A DNA stretch of 64,000 nucleotides, from NCBI GenBank assembly GCA_025941565.1, contig JAPCYN010000004.1, positions 62,001-126,000 on the forward strand, given 5' to 3'. The translations under genes were made by a program, and so were the position numbers. The number at the start of each line of letters is the position of its first letter. The stretch's first letter is position 1. Below, piece after piece: positions 10,601 through 21,136 of this stretch. Under the pieces are notes generated by a model, which saw nothing but the letters and a program-made list of their open reading frames with translations, was not told the origin of the DNA and did no database searches. The DNA comes from Legionella sp. 515359 (GTDB lineage: Bacteria; Pseudomonadota; Gammaproteobacteria; Legionellales; Legionellaceae).

Positions 10601-12820
10601 TCACAGGGTTATCCGCCGCAGCCTCAGCGCATTGATAATAACTGAAACAGAAGAAAGCGCCATAGCCAGTGCGGCGATGATTGGACTTAATAGTAATCCT
10701 GTGAATGGATACAAGATTCCCGCAGCCAAAGGGACACCCAATATGTTATAAATAAAAGCGAAGAAAAGATTTTGGCGTATATTACTCATAGTCTCTTCTG
10801 ACAAACGGCGAGCCTTGGCAATACCACGCAAATCACCATGCAATAAGGTAATACCAGCACTCTCAATAGCCACATCAGTCCCTGTTCCCATGGCAATACC
10901 AATATCAGCTCGTGCCAGTGCCGGTGCGTCATTCACCCCATCTCCTGCCATTGCCACGGTGAGTCCTTTCTCTTTTAATTCACTTATAATACGGCTTTTA
11001 TCCTCGGGCATGATTTCAGCCACTACCTTTTTTATGCCAAGTGTACCTGCCACAGCTTCCGCCGTTTTTTTACTATCCCCTGTCAGCATATAAATTTCAA
11101 TGCCGCTTTGTTGAAGAGATCGGATAGTTTCAGGAGTAGTTGATTTAATTGGATCCTCTACCACCAAAAGAGCTACCGTTTTATCATTGATTGCCATAAA
11201 CATCACAGAGGCACCTTTGCCACGAAATTCATCTGCCTTTTCAAAAAGAGAAGCATTATCGTTCCCATGCTCTTGCATTAATTTGATATTACCAATGGCA
11301 ACACGATGACCATTTACTTTACCCACTACTCCTTTCCCAGTTGGGGCGTCAAAATCTTGAACTGGTTCAAGAGCCAACTGTTTTTCCTTTGCAGCACTCA
11401 CGATGGCTTGGGCAAGCGGATGTTCGCTTTGATGTTCAAGCGATGCTGCTAGCACTAATGCCTCTTCCTCATTTAAGCCTTGATCAGTTACAATCTGCGT
11501 CAATTTGGGGTGCCCTTCAGTGAGGGTTCCTGTTTTATCTACAACAAGCGTGTTCACCTTTTCCATTCGTTCAAGCGCCTCAGCGTTTTTAATCAATACA
11601 CCACTCTGAGCACCTTTCCCCACGCCTACCATAATAGACATCGGAGTTGCCAAGCCTAAGGCACAGGGACAAGCGATGATTAGTACAGATACAGCAGCAA
11701 TTAAGCCATAGCTAAGTGATGGTTGTGGCCCCAGTAACGCCCACAAAATAAAAGAAAGCATTGCAATTAAAATCACGACAGGCACAAACCATCCAGATAC
11801 AGTATCTGCTAAACGTTGAATAGGGGCACGGCTTCGTTGAGCATCGCTCACCATCTGAACAATACGTGAAAGCATGGTATCACTACCAACGTGAAGTGCT
11901 TTCATAACAAAACTACCCGTTTGGTTAATCGTCGCACCAATAACTTTGGCACCTGCTTCTTTAGTAACCGGAATAGGCTCCCCAGTCACCATGGATTCAT
12001 CTACAAAACTTCGGCCTTCTTGTACCTCACCATCTACCGGTATTTTTTCACCAGGGCGAACACGCAGCAAATCGCCAACATTAATCTTATCCAGTGATAC
12101 TTCCTCTTCACTCTCATCTTCCTTTATACGATGTGCGCTGTCAGGTGCTAATTTCAATAAAGCACGGATGGCACTGCCTGTCTGCTCTCTTGCTTTTAAT
12201 TCCAGCACTTGTCCTAATAAGACAAGGGTAGTAATGACAGCTGCCGCTTCAAAATATACAGCGACCACCCCTTCTTGACTTCGAAAAGCTATAGGGAATA
12301 CCCCAGGCAGCAGTACTGCCACCACACTATAAACCCATGCTACCCCAATACCCATAGCTATTAGAGTAAACATATTCAATTGACGTGTTTTAAGAGTTTG
12401 CCAGCCACGCTGAAAAAATGGCCAGCCACACCATAACACAACAGGTGTAGCAAATAGCAGTTGAATCCAGTTTGAAACACCGGCAGATATAATGTTTTTC
12501 AACAAATGTCCGCCCATCTCCAATACCACAACAGGTAAAGTAAGAATCACTGCCATCCAAAATCGGCGCCTCATATCAAGGTATTCAGGATTTATTTCAC
12601 TTTCGGCGGTCACTGTTTCCGGCTCTAAGGCCATACCACAAAGAGGGCAAATCCCGGGATTAGTCTGACGTACTTCAGGATGCATGGGGCAAGTATAGAT
12701 GATTGCACCCTCTGTTTTGGAGGAAGCATCGCGTGACTTCTGTACTCTATGTTCCTGATGACAACAAGCGTCCTTTTTTCCAGTGTTTGTATGCTTTTGT
12801 TGATGATGGTCGTGTTTCAT
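10601..12820 (-). CDS. copA: Copper-transporting P1B-1 ATPase
   Basis: This pump exports Cu(I) from the cytosol using ATP. The 739 residues start with a His/Cys-rich segment, then a heavy-metal-binding domain of the YTCPMHPE...CPLCGMAL type in place of the usual HMA domain. Eight membrane helices follow. The ion path motif is [10 protein letters not shown] (about residue 383), the phosphorylation motif DKTGTLT (about 427), with TGEP, SEHPLA and [11 protein letters not shown]. The last helices contain YN (FAFIYNILG) and MALSSVS, the P1B-1 copper signature. A small Gly/His lipoprotein gene lies just upstream in the same direction. Confidence 0.93.
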   Translation of the reverse strand: MKHDHHQQKHTNTGKKDACCHQEHRVQKSRDASSKTEGAIIYTCPMHPEVRQTNPGICPLCGMALEPETVTAESEINPEYLDMRRRFWMAVILTLPVVVLEMGGHLLKNIISAGVSNWIQLLFATPVVLWCGWPFFQRGWQTLKTRQLNMFTLIAMGIGVAWVYSVVAVLLPGVFPIAFRSQEGVVAVYFEAAAVITTLVLLGQVLELKAREQTGSAIRALLKLAPDSAHRIKEDESEEEVSLDKINVGDLLRVRPGEKIPVDGEVQEGRSFVDESMVTGEPIPVTKEAGAKVIGATINQTGSFVMKALHVGSDTMLSRIVQMVSDAQRSRAPIQRLADTVSGWFVPVVILIAMLSFILWALLGPQPSLSYGLIAAVSVLIIACPCALGLATPMSIMVGVGKGAQSGVLIKNAEALERMEKVNTLVVDKTGTLTEGHPKLTQIVTDQGLNEEEALVLAASLEHQSEHPLAQAIVSAAKEKQLALEPVQDFDAPTGKGVVGKVNGHRVAIGNIKLMQEHGNDNASLFEKADEFRGKGASVMFMAINDKTVALLVVEDPIKSTTPETIRSLQQSGIEIYMLTGDSKKTAEAVAGTLGIKKVVAEIMPEDKSRIISELKEKGLTVAMAGDGVNDAPALARADIGIAMGTGTDVAIESAGITLLHGDLRGIAKARRLSEETMSNIRQNLFFAFIYNILGVPLAAGILYPFTGLLLSPIIAALAMALSSVSVIINALRLRRITL

Positions 12821-12867
12821 TGATCACCTATTCGTATTAGTAGTTTTACTTAAGTAGAGAACACGTT

Positions 12868-13038
12868 TCAATGCCCACCGCCATGGCCACCGTGGCCACC
12901 AGCACCGTGCCCCCCATAGCCTCCATCAACCTCCTGTGAACCATGCTTTCTCAACTCATCACAGGAGCTCAAAAAGAGTGTTGCCCCAACTAACCCAATA
13001 AAAACAATAAACGCCATAGTTATTTTAAAAATTGACAT
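12868..13038 (-). CDS. Small Gly/His-rich lipoprotein, 56 residues
   Basis: Starts at ATG 13038 after AAGGAG and ends at TGA 12868. The hydrophobic N-terminus ends in a lipobox (LSSC, Cys26), so the mature part is about 30 residues, probably anchored in a membrane. The tail is almost only Gly and His (GGHGAGGHGGHGGGH), which suggests divalent metal or copper binding. It lies 47 bases upstream of the copper ATPase. A similar small lipoprotein lies at 25160-25303 next to another P-type ATPase. It resembles no named family that I know. Confidence 0.7.
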   Translation of the reverse strand: MSIFKITMAFIVFIGLVGATLFLSSCDELRKHGSQEVDGGYGGHGAGGHGGHGGGH

Positions 13039-13070
13039 CTGATACTCCTTGAAAATAAATGTTGGTCCAC

Positions 13071-13976
13071 TTATCCTTTTAAAGCCTTTACCAACTTGTG
13101 TTTTACTAACTCATCCACAATCAAGTCACTCACATCAATGGCATTAGTTATATGACTTACCGTGTTACACGTGATGATTTGTGTACCTTCCATTTCTGAT
13201 AATAGGGAATAGGCATCTTCTGCAAAAAGCGCATGCACACCAATGCAAGTCACTGACTTAACCCCTAAATCTTGCAAATGCTTCACCGTTTCCACCATGG
13301 TTCTGGCGGTGGAGATGATGTCATCGACTAATACCGCGGTAGAGAATTCAAGCTTCGGGATAGTAGGCATTGAAATAGCCACCTCTTTATCACCCCGTCT
13401 CTTTTTTTCCAAAATCACATAGGGAAAATCTCCCTTTTCTGCAATGTCGGCAACCCATTGCTGACTTTCCATATCGGGCCCAATAAGCACTGGCTTATTA
13501 ATGTGGCTTGTAATCCATCTCGATATATTTGAAGTAGCATGTAAGACAAAAGTAGGAATGGAGTAGACTTCATCTAAAGAGTTATAACGATGCAAATGGG
13601 GGTCGATGGTCATGAGCCAATCAAATGAAGTGGAGAGTAATTCAGCAAAATAACGCGACGTAATCCCTTCACCCTGATGAAAACGTTTATCTTGACGTAA
13701 ATAGGAAAGATAAGGAGCAATTAAACCCACTTTTTTAGCACCCAATTCTTTGGCTGTTTTAGCAAAAAAGAGCAAAGGCAGTATTTTTTCATCGGGCTGG
13801 TTTAAGCTGTCCACCACAATGAGACTGCGATTTTTAACTTCCGAATTAATTTTTACGTACCATTCGCTATCTGGAAAACGATGCAACGTGACATCACCCT
13901 CCTCCACTTGAAGCGATTCTTTTAATCGTTTGGCGATTTCTGAAGAGTCGAATAATGAAAATAAAATAGGCTTCAA
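13071..13976 (-). CDS. prs: Ribose-phosphate pyrophosphokinase-like protein
   Basis: PRPP synthetases transfer pyrophosphate from ATP to ribose 5-phosphate. The 301 residues show the family plan of two phosphoribosyltransferase-like halves. Visible motifs are the N-terminal RFPDSEWYVKI, the segment TIDPHLHRY (the usual DLHxxQ motif changed), and the PRPP loop VLVDDIISTARTMVE. It ends two bases from the start of the next gene upstream and belongs to a tight group with the phosphorylase and metallohydrolase genes. It is a divergent, accessory copy. The changed active-site region leaves open a substrate other than ribose 5-phosphate. Confidence 0.85.
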   Translation of the reverse strand: MKPILFSLFDSSEIAKRLKESLQVEEGDVTLHRFPDSEWYVKINSEVKNRSLIVVDSLNQPDEKILPLLFFAKTAKELGAKKVGLIAPYLSYLRQDKRFHQGEGITSRYFAELLSTSFDWLMTIDPHLHRYNSLDEVYSIPTFVLHATSNISRWITSHINKPVLIGPDMESQQWVADIAEKGDFPYVILEKKRRGDKEVAISMPTIPKLEFSTAVLVDDIISTARTMVETVKHLQDLGVKSVTCIGVHALFAEDAYSLLSEMEGTQIITCNTVSHITNAIDVSDLIVDELVKHKLVKALKG

Positions 13977-13978
13977 GT

Positions 13979-15487
13979 TTATTCCCCTAAAGAAATGATG
14001 TCTCGTTTGTCACGAAGAAAATCACAGGCATAGTTCAACTCGCCTGAAGACTCGGAATGAATGGTAAACAAAGGCTGCCCTTTTTCAACTTGGTCACCAA
14101 TATGAACATGAAGGTCCACTCCAGCCGATTTTGACTTAGGAGCCCCTGCCAATTTGGCCATTGTAGCGAGTTTTCGATTATCAATGAGCGTTACCTTACA
14201 CTCTTTTTGAGCAATAACAGGGTGAGTAAAACGTGCCGCCGTCAATTCCCGCATGCCTCCTTGTGCCTCACAAATCGCCTGAAATTTTTTAAACGCTTCT
14301 CCGCTATCTAATAATTGTTTGGCTATCGATTGACCTGAGCCAGGTTGTACTGTTGATGAAAATTCCAGTACTGCTCCTGCAAGAGTTAATGATTTTTCGC
14401 GCAAATCTTTTGGGGCATGAGGCAATCCTTGTAATACCGCCAACACATCGCGTGCTTCCAGGGAAGGGCCAATACCATTCCCTATCGGTTGTGCGCCATC
14501 AGTAATTAAAGTATGGACCACAAGGCCTAACTGTTTCCCTACTTCTTCAAGGGATTGCTTAAGAAGTAAAGCCCTGGACTTATTCCTGACTTTGGCAGTA
14601 GGGCCCACTGGAATATCAATAACGGCATGGGTTGCTCCTGTGGCAATTTTTTTAGAAAGGATTGAGGCGACCAATTGCCCTTCACTATCTAACTCAAGAG
14701 CACGTTCCACCCGAATCAGCACATCATCGGCAGGGCTTAAGCTCACTGCACCTCCCCAAACAATGCATCCATTCTCCTGTTCAACCACGTGACGCATGGC
14801 CTTTGGGTTTAGTGATACCGGAGCTAAAGTTTCCATTGTATCTGCAGTACCTGCTGGAGAAGTAATTGCCCGTGAAGAGGTTTTTGGGATGGTCAACCCA
14901 AAAGCAGCTACAATGGGAACCACAATAAGGGTGGTACGATTTCCTGGTAAACCACCAACACAATGTTTGTCTACAATCAAAGGAGATGACCAGGATAAGC
15001 GATCGCCACTGTCAATCATGGCTTTGGTCAGTTTCATGATTTCAGTATTGCTTAAACGTTCTGCGGCACTGGCTGCTAAAAAAGCTGAAATTTGCAAATC
15101 AGAAAGACGGCCACTTAAAACGTCATCCACGATGGCCTTGATTTGTTTAAAAGAGAGTTCATTACCATAAATCTTCGTATGCACATAACTTAATGATTCC
15201 AGAGGCTTAGGATGCGATAATTGGATTTCATCCCCTTCTTTAGCATTTAAAGAATCCCAGGCATAGTGTGACAAGCTGGCTTCCCCAGGCTTAAGAAGCT
15301 CTGAGGTAACGACATTAAGCGTTGCGATAATGGAGCGTTTGCCAAGGGTCACTTGAATACGTGTCTGCACTTCAAAGCCTTCTGCATGACACACATGACA
15401 ATCCTCTCGCATGTAAATAATGGCTTCATGATACGTCTTGATGCCTAAATATTTTAAACGCAAGGCATGACCCACTTCTTTTGTCAC
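13979..15487 (-). CDS. Thymidine/AMP phosphorylase family protein
   Basis: 502 residues of the long form of thymidine phosphorylase, which includes archaeal AMP phosphorylase. These enzymes split nucleosides or nucleotides with phosphate, giving ribose 1-phosphate or ribose 1,5-bisphosphate plus base. The N-terminal extra domain of the long form is present (residues about 1-85), then the phosphate and substrate motifs KHCVGGLPGNRTTL and SSRAITSPAGTADTMETL, and a C-terminal domain with VDLHVHIGDQVEKGQPLF. The start overlaps the previous gene by four bases and the stop is two bases from prs. Which base or phosphate group it prefers cannot be read from sequence. Confidence 0.85.
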   Translation of the reverse strand: MTKEVGHALRLKYLGIKTYHEAIIYMREDCHVCHAEGFEVQTRIQVTLGKRSIIATLNVVTSELLKPGEASLSHYAWDSLNAKEGDEIQLSHPKPLESLSYVHTKIYGNELSFKQIKAIVDDVLSGRLSDLQISAFLAASAAERLSNTEIMKLTKAMIDSGDRLSWSSPLIVDKHCVGGLPGNRTTLIVVPIVAAFGLTIPKTSSRAITSPAGTADTMETLAPVSLNPKAMRHVVEQENGCIVWGGAVSLSPADDVLIRVERALELDSEGQLVASILSKKIATGATHAVIDIPVGPTAKVRNKSRALLLKQSLEEVGKQLGLVVHTLITDGAQPIGNGIGPSLEARDVLAVLQGLPHAPKDLREKSLTLAGAVLEFSSTVQPGSGQSIAKQLLDSGEAFKKFQAICEAQGGMRELTAARFTHPVIAQKECKVTLIDNRKLATMAKLAGAPKSKSAGVDLHVHIGDQVEKGQPLFTIHSESSGELNYACDFLRDKRDIISLGE

Positions 15488-16845
15488 GACAAATCCTCCA
15501 CATGCTGGTAAGAAGGAATCATGCAGGTGAAACCAAATTGCTGTTCAATCTTGTCTTTGAGCGATTGGGCACTGTGAGGTTCACCATGGGTGATAAAGAC
15601 TTTTTTGGGTGGCCGAATAAAGTGCTTTAGCCAACCTAACAGTTCCTGATAATCGGCATGCGCAGAAGTACTGCTCATGACAACGACCTTGGCGCGTATG
15701 GGAACCATGCTACCATGAATTTTGACCTCACGTTCCCCATTGACAATCCTGGCACCCCGAGTGCCTCCTGCTTGAAAGCCAGTAAAAAGAAGGGTGCTCT
15801 TAGGATCAGGAGCAAAGGCTTTCAAATGATGCACAATACGACCACCTTGGGCCATCCCACTGGCGGCTATAATGATTTGAGGCATTTTATGGCGATCGAG
15901 TTCTTTTGACTCCTCAGGAGTATTGATATAAGTAGCCGCGTTACATAAGCCATGGCATTGTTCCTCATTTAAACGATGATCCTCTTTATAAGTGCAGAGT
16001 AAATGGGTCGCATTGATGGCCATTGGGCTGTCTAAAAACACTGGAACGTCTTTGTGAATCTCTCCTTTTTGTTTCAGTTGATAAATAAAATAAAGAAGAC
16101 TTTGCGCACGCCCTACGGCAAAGGCTGGAATGACGACAGAACCCCCTCGTTTGATGGTTGCATTAATCACTTGACCCATTTGCGGCAGCGGATCAGTTGC
16201 ATCATGCAATCGGTCGCCATAAGTGGATTCCATGACCAGATAATCCGCTTCTTGAATGGGAGTTGGTGCCTTCATGACCGAATCATAAGGTCGACCAATA
16301 TCCCCGCTAAACAAAAGGGAACACTTACTTGTTTTTATTTTGATCATCGCGGCACCCACGATGTGTCCTGCACGATGAAATTCGAAACTAAATCCATTAA
16401 ATAATTGGTGCGGCGCATTAAAATCAACGGTTTCAAAATGGTTTAATGCCGTTCTAGCGTCCTTTTCAGTATAAAGAGGGAGCGCTGGCTTATGTTTCGA
16501 GAACCCGTATTTATTGGCTAATCGTGCTTCTTCTTCCTGAAGATGACCACTATCCGGTAATAAAATAGCACACAATGCTTTTGTACCGGGTGTTGCATAG
16601 ATTTTTCCTTGAAATCCATTTTTTACTAATAGGGGCAAATAACCGGTGTGGTCAATATGCGCATGAGTGATAATCACCGCATCAATATCGCGCGGGTCAA
16701 TAGGCAATGAAGCCCAGTTACGTAATCGTAATTCTTTATACCCTTGAAAAAGACCACAATCGATGAGAATTTTTTTAGAATCGATGGTCAAAAGGTATTT
16801 TGAACCAGTAACGGTTTGAGTTGCCCCTAAAAAAGTTAATTTCAT
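15484..16845 (-). CDS. Metallo-beta-lactamase fold, beta-CASP ribonuclease-like protein
   Basis: 453 residues from ATG 16845, chosen because GGAGG lies upstream and the ATG overlaps the cusA stop as ATGA. The zinc motif HAHIDH is at residues 61-66. Further metal or catalytic motifs are FSGDIG, MESTYGD, SPMAIN, and near the end SAHADYQELLGWL and ITHGEPHSAQ. This arrangement matches beta-CASP nucleases related to CPSF73 and bacterial RNA-processing enzymes. It forms an overlapping group with the phosphorylase and prs genes, suggesting RNA or nucleotide turnover. RNA as the substrate is known for the family but inferred here. Confidence 0.87.
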   Translation of the reverse strand: MKLTFLGATQTVTGSKYLLTIDSKKILIDCGLFQGYKELRLRNWASLPIDPRDIDAVIITHAHIDHTGYLPLLVKNGFQGKIYATPGTKALCAILLPDSGHLQEEEARLANKYGFSKHKPALPLYTEKDARTALNHFETVDFNAPHQLFNGFSFEFHRAGHIVGAAMIKIKTSKCSLLFSGDIGRPYDSVMKAPTPIQEADYLVMESTYGDRLHDATDPLPQMGQVINATIKRGGSVVIPAFAVGRAQSLLYFIYQLKQKGEIHKDVPVFLDSPMAINATHLLCTYKEDHRLNEEQCHGLCNAATYINTPEESKELDRHKMPQIIIAASGMAQGGRIVHHLKAFAPDPKSTLLFTGFQAGGTRGARIVNGEREVKIHGSMVPIRAKVVVMSSTSAHADYQELLGWLKHFIRPPKKVFITHGEPHSAQSLKDKIEQQFGFTCMIPSYQHVEDLS

Positions 16846-19800
16846 CTTGCCTCCATTAAACTTCCTTGTTTTTTCAAATCCACTTGCCAACGCCACATCA
16901 CATAAACCACAGGAATCACAATTAAAGTCAGCAATAGTGCTGAAAAGACACCACCCACCATGGGAGCCGCGAGGCGTTTCATCACATCAGCACCAATACC
17001 TGTCGCCCACATCACTGGTAACAAACCCAGTATATTCGCTAAGCCCGCCATAACCATGGGTCGAATACGCGATACCGCGCAAACTTGCACCATTTGAATC
17101 AAATCCGGTAAGGTTTTGAGTAATCCTTTTTCTTTTTGCTCATTGTAATCAGAATCAAGGTAAGCGAGCATCACCGCACTGGTTTCTGCAGCCACTCCAG
17201 CAAGCGCAATCATCCCTACCCAGACCGCGATACTCATGTTGTACCCTAATAGAAGGAGCAGCAAAAATCCGCCAAACAAAGCAAAAGGCACCCCTAGCAT
17301 AACCATCAGCGTCTCTGTGATGGTGCGGAAGGTAAAGTAAAACAAAATAAAAATAATGGCTAAGGTGAGTGGTACAAAAATTTTAAGTCGTTCATACACG
17401 CGTTGCATGAACTCGTATTGACCTGACCACGCGAGTGTATAGCCTGGTGGCAATTTGACTTTTGCCTTGACCACTTGCTTTAACTCCTCCACGTAGCTGC
17501 CAATGTCTCGTCCACTGATATCAATGAACACATAACCTGCTAACATCGCATTCTCATCGCGAACCATGGCAGGACCTGAACGAAAGGTTAAAGTCGCTAA
17601 TTGAGCAATGGGTATTTCGGCACCACTGGGCGTTTTCACTAAAATACGATTGAGCTTATCCGGATCATCGCGTAATTCTCGCAAATAACGCACATTAACA
17701 GGATAACGTTCACGGCCTTCAATTGTGGTCGCTATGTTTTCACCACCCACGGCTGATTCGATGATTCGATTGATATCCATAATGGTTAAACCATACCGCG
17801 CAAGCTCGTCACGATGAATGTCAAAATCAAGAAAATAACCTCCTGCCACCCGCTCTGCATACACCGTACTTGTCCCCGGTACCTCTTTAGCCACCATTTC
17901 AATTTCTTTGCCAATGGCTTCAATTTTTTTAATGTCAGGACCAAAAACTTTAATCCCTACAGCGGTTCGAATTCCTGTGGTGAGCATGTCATTACGCGCC
18001 TTAATAGGCATAGTCCAAGCATTACTTACGCCAGGAAATTGCAAGGCTTTGTCCATCTCGGCGACTAAACTTTCATAGGTTACACCCTTGCGCCAATATT
18101 TTTTGGGTTTTAGCTCAACGATCACTTCCATCATACTGAAAGGCGATGGATCGGTTGATGTATCAGCGCGTCCTGTTTTCCCAAAAACATAGGCGACTTC
18201 TGGGAATGATTTTAATTTCTTATCCATTTCCTGTAACAACTCAGTGGCTTGCGTCACGGATATGCCCGGTAAGGTGACTGGCATGTACAAAATAGTCCCC
18301 TCATACAAAGGTGGCATGAATTCAGTGCCGATAAGCTTATAGAGAGGAACAGTGGCTAATGCTGCGACCACTGCAATGGCCATCACGAAAGTGCGATTTC
18401 TTAAGGCTAACTTTAAAACAGGGGCATACATTTTTTGCATCAAGCGGGTAATCGGGTGTTTTTGTTCGGGGATGATTCGCCCACGCACCAAAATGGGTAA
18501 TAACATGGGGATTAAAGTAATGGCCAGCAAGGCGCTCATAAAAATGGCTAAATTTTTGGTATAGGCCAAGGGTGAGAATAACCGTCCTTCTTGAGCTTCC
18601 AGGGTAAAAACAGGCATGAAGGCGATAGCAATAACCACTAATGATGCAAAAATGGCAGGACCTACCTCTTTTGCAGAATCAATCAACACTTTGCTGCGAT
18701 CGCCGGGACTTCCTTTTGCTTCCCAATCGGCTAACCGTTTGTGTGCGTTATCGACCATGATAATGGCCGCATCCACCATATCCCCAACCGCCACAATGAT
18801 GCCACCGATGGACATGATATTAAGGCCGATATTGAAAAAATAAATGGGAATAAACGAAATCAAAATGGCAAGTGGCAAAGTAATAATTGGAATCAAAGCG
18901 GAACGAAAATGACCCAAGAAAACAATGATTAATAACCCAACCACCACAAGCTCTTCAATCAAATTCCAGTTGGCCGTTGAAATGGCTTCTCGAATCAGAT
19001 TACTGCGGTCATACACATTAACAATTTTTATTCCTTCTGGAATGGCAGTGGCCAATTCTTTGAGCTTATCCTTGATTCGGCCAATCACTTCCAAGACGTC
19101 TTCGCCAAAACGCATGATGACGATGCCCCCAACTGTCTCCCCTTGGCCATTTAAATCGACCACACCCCGACGCATGTCCGAACCAAGCTGAACCGTTGCC
19201 ACATCACGTAGCAAAATCGGTGTCCCATTGGCATTGGTACCCACTGCAATTTTTTCAATATCATCCGTGGATTTAATATAGCCACGACCACGAACCATGT
19301 ACTCTGTCCCTGAAAATTCAATGACACGCCCACCAGTATCATTATTGCTCATGCGAATTTTTTCAATAATTTGGGGCACAGAAAGCTTATAAGAAAGTAC
19401 TTTGACCGGATCTAAATTAATTTGATATTGCTTAACAAAACCGCCCACGCTAGCAACCTCTGATACGCCTGGAACAGCTCTTAACCAATACCGTAAATAC
19501 CAATCTTGAAAAGTGCGTAAATCGGCCAGATTATGCTTCCCATTATCATCCACTAAGGCGTATTGATAAATCCAACCGACCGGTGTGGCATCAGGGCCTA
19601 ATTGAGGGGTCACCCCTTCAGGCAGTTTTCCGCTCAATTGGCTCATGTATTCTAATACACGTGAGCGTGCCCAATAAATATCTGTTCCATCCTTAAAAAT
19701 GATGTACACGTAAGAAAAACCAAAATCAGAAAAACCGCGCACTGCTACGACATTCGGTGCGGATAACAGTGCCGTCACTATTGGGTAAGTCACTTGATCT

Positions 19801-19985
19801 TCCACCAGATCTGGCGATCTGCCCATCCAAGTGGTATACACAATCACTTGTGTATCCGAAATATCAGGCAAAGCATCCATGCGGGTATTTTTTAAACCCC
19901 ACCAACCGCCTAAGGAGAACCCCACGACAAATAGCAACACGATAAATCGATTGTTTGCGCAGAATTCAATTATTTTCTCAACCAT
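16842..19985 (-). CDS. cusA: CusA/CzcA-type RND metal efflux pump
   Basis: The inner-membrane, proton-driven pump of a three-part efflux system. The 1047 residues have the RND plan of 12 helices and two large periplasmic loops. The helix-4 segment AVGDMVDAAIIMVDNAHKRL, with the proton-relay Asp, is closer to CusA (Cu+/Ag+) than to CzcA. Conserved starts are FCANNRFIVLLF and NTRMDALPDISDTQVIVYT. AAGGA precedes the ATG. It follows cusB by 26 bases in the same direction, and the stop overlaps the metallohydrolase gene. Copper is the likely substrate from context and this motif. Confidence 0.93.
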   Translation of the reverse strand: MVEKIIEFCANNRFIVLLFVVGFSLGGWWGLKNTRMDALPDISDTQVIVYTTWMGRSPDLVEDQVTYPIVTALLSAPNVVAVRGFSDFGFSYVYIIFKDGTDIYWARSRVLEYMSQLSGKLPEGVTPQLGPDATPVGWIYQYALVDDNGKHNLADLRTFQDWYLRYWLRAVPGVSEVASVGGFVKQYQINLDPVKVLSYKLSVPQIIEKIRMSNNDTGGRVIEFSGTEYMVRGRGYIKSTDDIEKIAVGTNANGTPILLRDVATVQLGSDMRRGVVDLNGQGETVGGIVIMRFGEDVLEVIGRIKDKLKELATAIPEGIKIVNVYDRSNLIREAISTANWNLIEELVVVGLLIIVFLGHFRSALIPIITLPLAILISFIPIYFFNIGLNIMSIGGIIVAVGDMVDAAIIMVDNAHKRLADWEAKGSPGDRSKVLIDSAKEVGPAIFASLVVIAIAFMPVFTLEAQEGRLFSPLAYTKNLAIFMSALLAITLIPMLLPILVRGRIIPEQKHPITRLMQKMYAPVLKLALRNRTFVMAIAVVAALATVPLYKLIGTEFMPPLYEGTILYMPVTLPGISVTQATELLQEMDKKLKSFPEVAYVFGKTGRADTSTDPSPFSMMEVIVELKPKKYWRKGVTYESLVAEMDKALQFPGVSNAWTMPIKARNDMLTTGIRTAVGIKVFGPDIKKIEAIGKEIEMVAKEVPGTSTVYAERVAGGYFLDFDIHRDELARYGLTIMDINRIIESAVGGENIATTIEGRERYPVNVRYLRELRDDPDKLNRILVKTPSGAEIPIAQLATLTFRSGPAMVRDENAMLAGYVFIDISGRDIGSYVEELKQVVKAKVKLPPGYTLAWSGQYEFMQRVYERLKIFVPLTLAIIFILFYFTFRTITETLMVMLGVPFALFGGFLLLLLLGYNMSIAVWVGMIALAGVAAETSAVMLAYLDSDYNEQKEKGLLKTLPDLIQMVQVCAVSRIRPMVMAGLANILGLLPVMWATGIGADVMKRLAAPMVGGVFSALLLTLIVIPVVYVMWRWQVDLKKQGSLMEAR

Positions 19986-20011
19986 GTAAATCCTTTTATC
20001 GTATTAATGCG

Positions 20012-21136
20012 TCAATGCTGCATTCCGCCCATTGCGGCTTTTAACTGACTCTCGGAATCAATGAGGAAATTGGCTGACGTAATAATATTATCTCCCTCTT
20101 TGATGCCTTGTACCACCTCGATCAAATCACCAGCACGCACACCCAGTGTCACATTGCGCCACTCAATTTTTCCATCCCCATGATAAATAAACACCACGGC
20201 ACGCTCGCCAGTTATCAAGACAGCATTTTTGGACACCACAAGTCGCTCGCCTAAAGGAATTTTTAAATCAATATTGGCATACATCCCCGGTTTTAATTGG
20301 TCCTTGGCATTATCCACCACAAAACGAACCTTGGCAGTGCGAGTTTTCATATCGACTGTTGGATAAATAAAATCAAGTTTGGCTTTAAACAATTGATTGG
20401 GTAAATACGACAAGGTGACATCCGCTGTTTGATCGAGTTTAATATAAGGTAATTCATACTCATAAATGTCACCTAAAATCCACAAACGAGATAAATCAGC
20501 TATGGTGTACAGTTCATCTTCTGGTCTGATTCGCATACCGACCAATGCCATTTTATGAGTAACCGTTCCATTAATCGGAGAATTAATGGTCATCGTATTG
20601 GTAATTTTACCGCTTTGAGTTAATTGCTTAATTGCCTTCTCAGAAATTCCCCACAGCAAAAGTCTTTGTTTGGCTGCATCAAAAGAGGCCTGTGAACCTG
20701 ATATAATTGAAGTGTTTTTGTTTTTACCAAGAATTTTTTTGGCTTGCAAAGCCAATAAATATTCTTGTTGAGTAGAAACCAGATCAGGACTATAAACAGT
20801 AAATAAAGCTTGATCTTTTTTAACTTTCTCTCCAGTAAAATTGACGAATAATTTTTCTATCCAACCATCAAAACGCACATGAATATGGGAAACTAACCGT
20901 TCATCCGCTTCAACATAACCCACCGTGCGAATCGTTTTTTCAATCAATTGGTTTTTTACTGGCTCGGAGGTAATACCGATGGCTTGTAAGCGAACCGGGT
21001 CTATCATGATTAAATTGTCCGAGGTGGACTTTTTCATATCCATCTTGTCATGAGTACTTGTTGTTGATTGCGCAATACCTATTTGAACAGCAATTGATAA
21101 TGCAATGAACAAGACGATTGGCTTTCTAGGCTTCAT
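20012..21136 (-). CDS. cusB: CusB-type periplasmic adaptor
   Basis: Membrane-fusion protein linking the RND pump to the outer-membrane channel. The 374 residues start with a signal peptide (IVLFIALSIAVQIGIAQS), followed by a short Met-containing stretch (HDKMDMKK) that may bind Cu(I) as in CusB. Then come the hallmark segments VRFDGWIEKLFVNFTGEKV, FTVYSPDLVSTQQEYL, and a beta-barrel region (GMYANIDLKIPLGERLVV). The start overlaps the stop of the outer-membrane gene by four bases, so translation is coupled. Confidence 0.92.
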   Translation of the reverse strand: MKPRKPIVLFIALSIAVQIGIAQSTTSTHDKMDMKKSTSDNLIMIDPVRLQAIGITSEPVKNQLIEKTIRTVGYVEADERLVSHIHVRFDGWIEKLFVNFTGEKVKKDQALFTVYSPDLVSTQQEYLLALQAKKILGKNKNTSIISGSQASFDAAKQRLLLWGISEKAIKQLTQSGKITNTMTINSPINGTVTHKMALVGMRIRPEDELYTIADLSRLWILGDIYEYELPYIKLDQTADVTLSYLPNQLFKAKLDFIYPTVDMKTRTAKVRFVVDNAKDQLKPGMYANIDLKIPLGERLVVSKNAVLITGERAVVFIYHGDGKIEWRNVTLGVRAGDLIEVVQGIKEGDNIITSANFLIDSESQLKAAMGGMQH

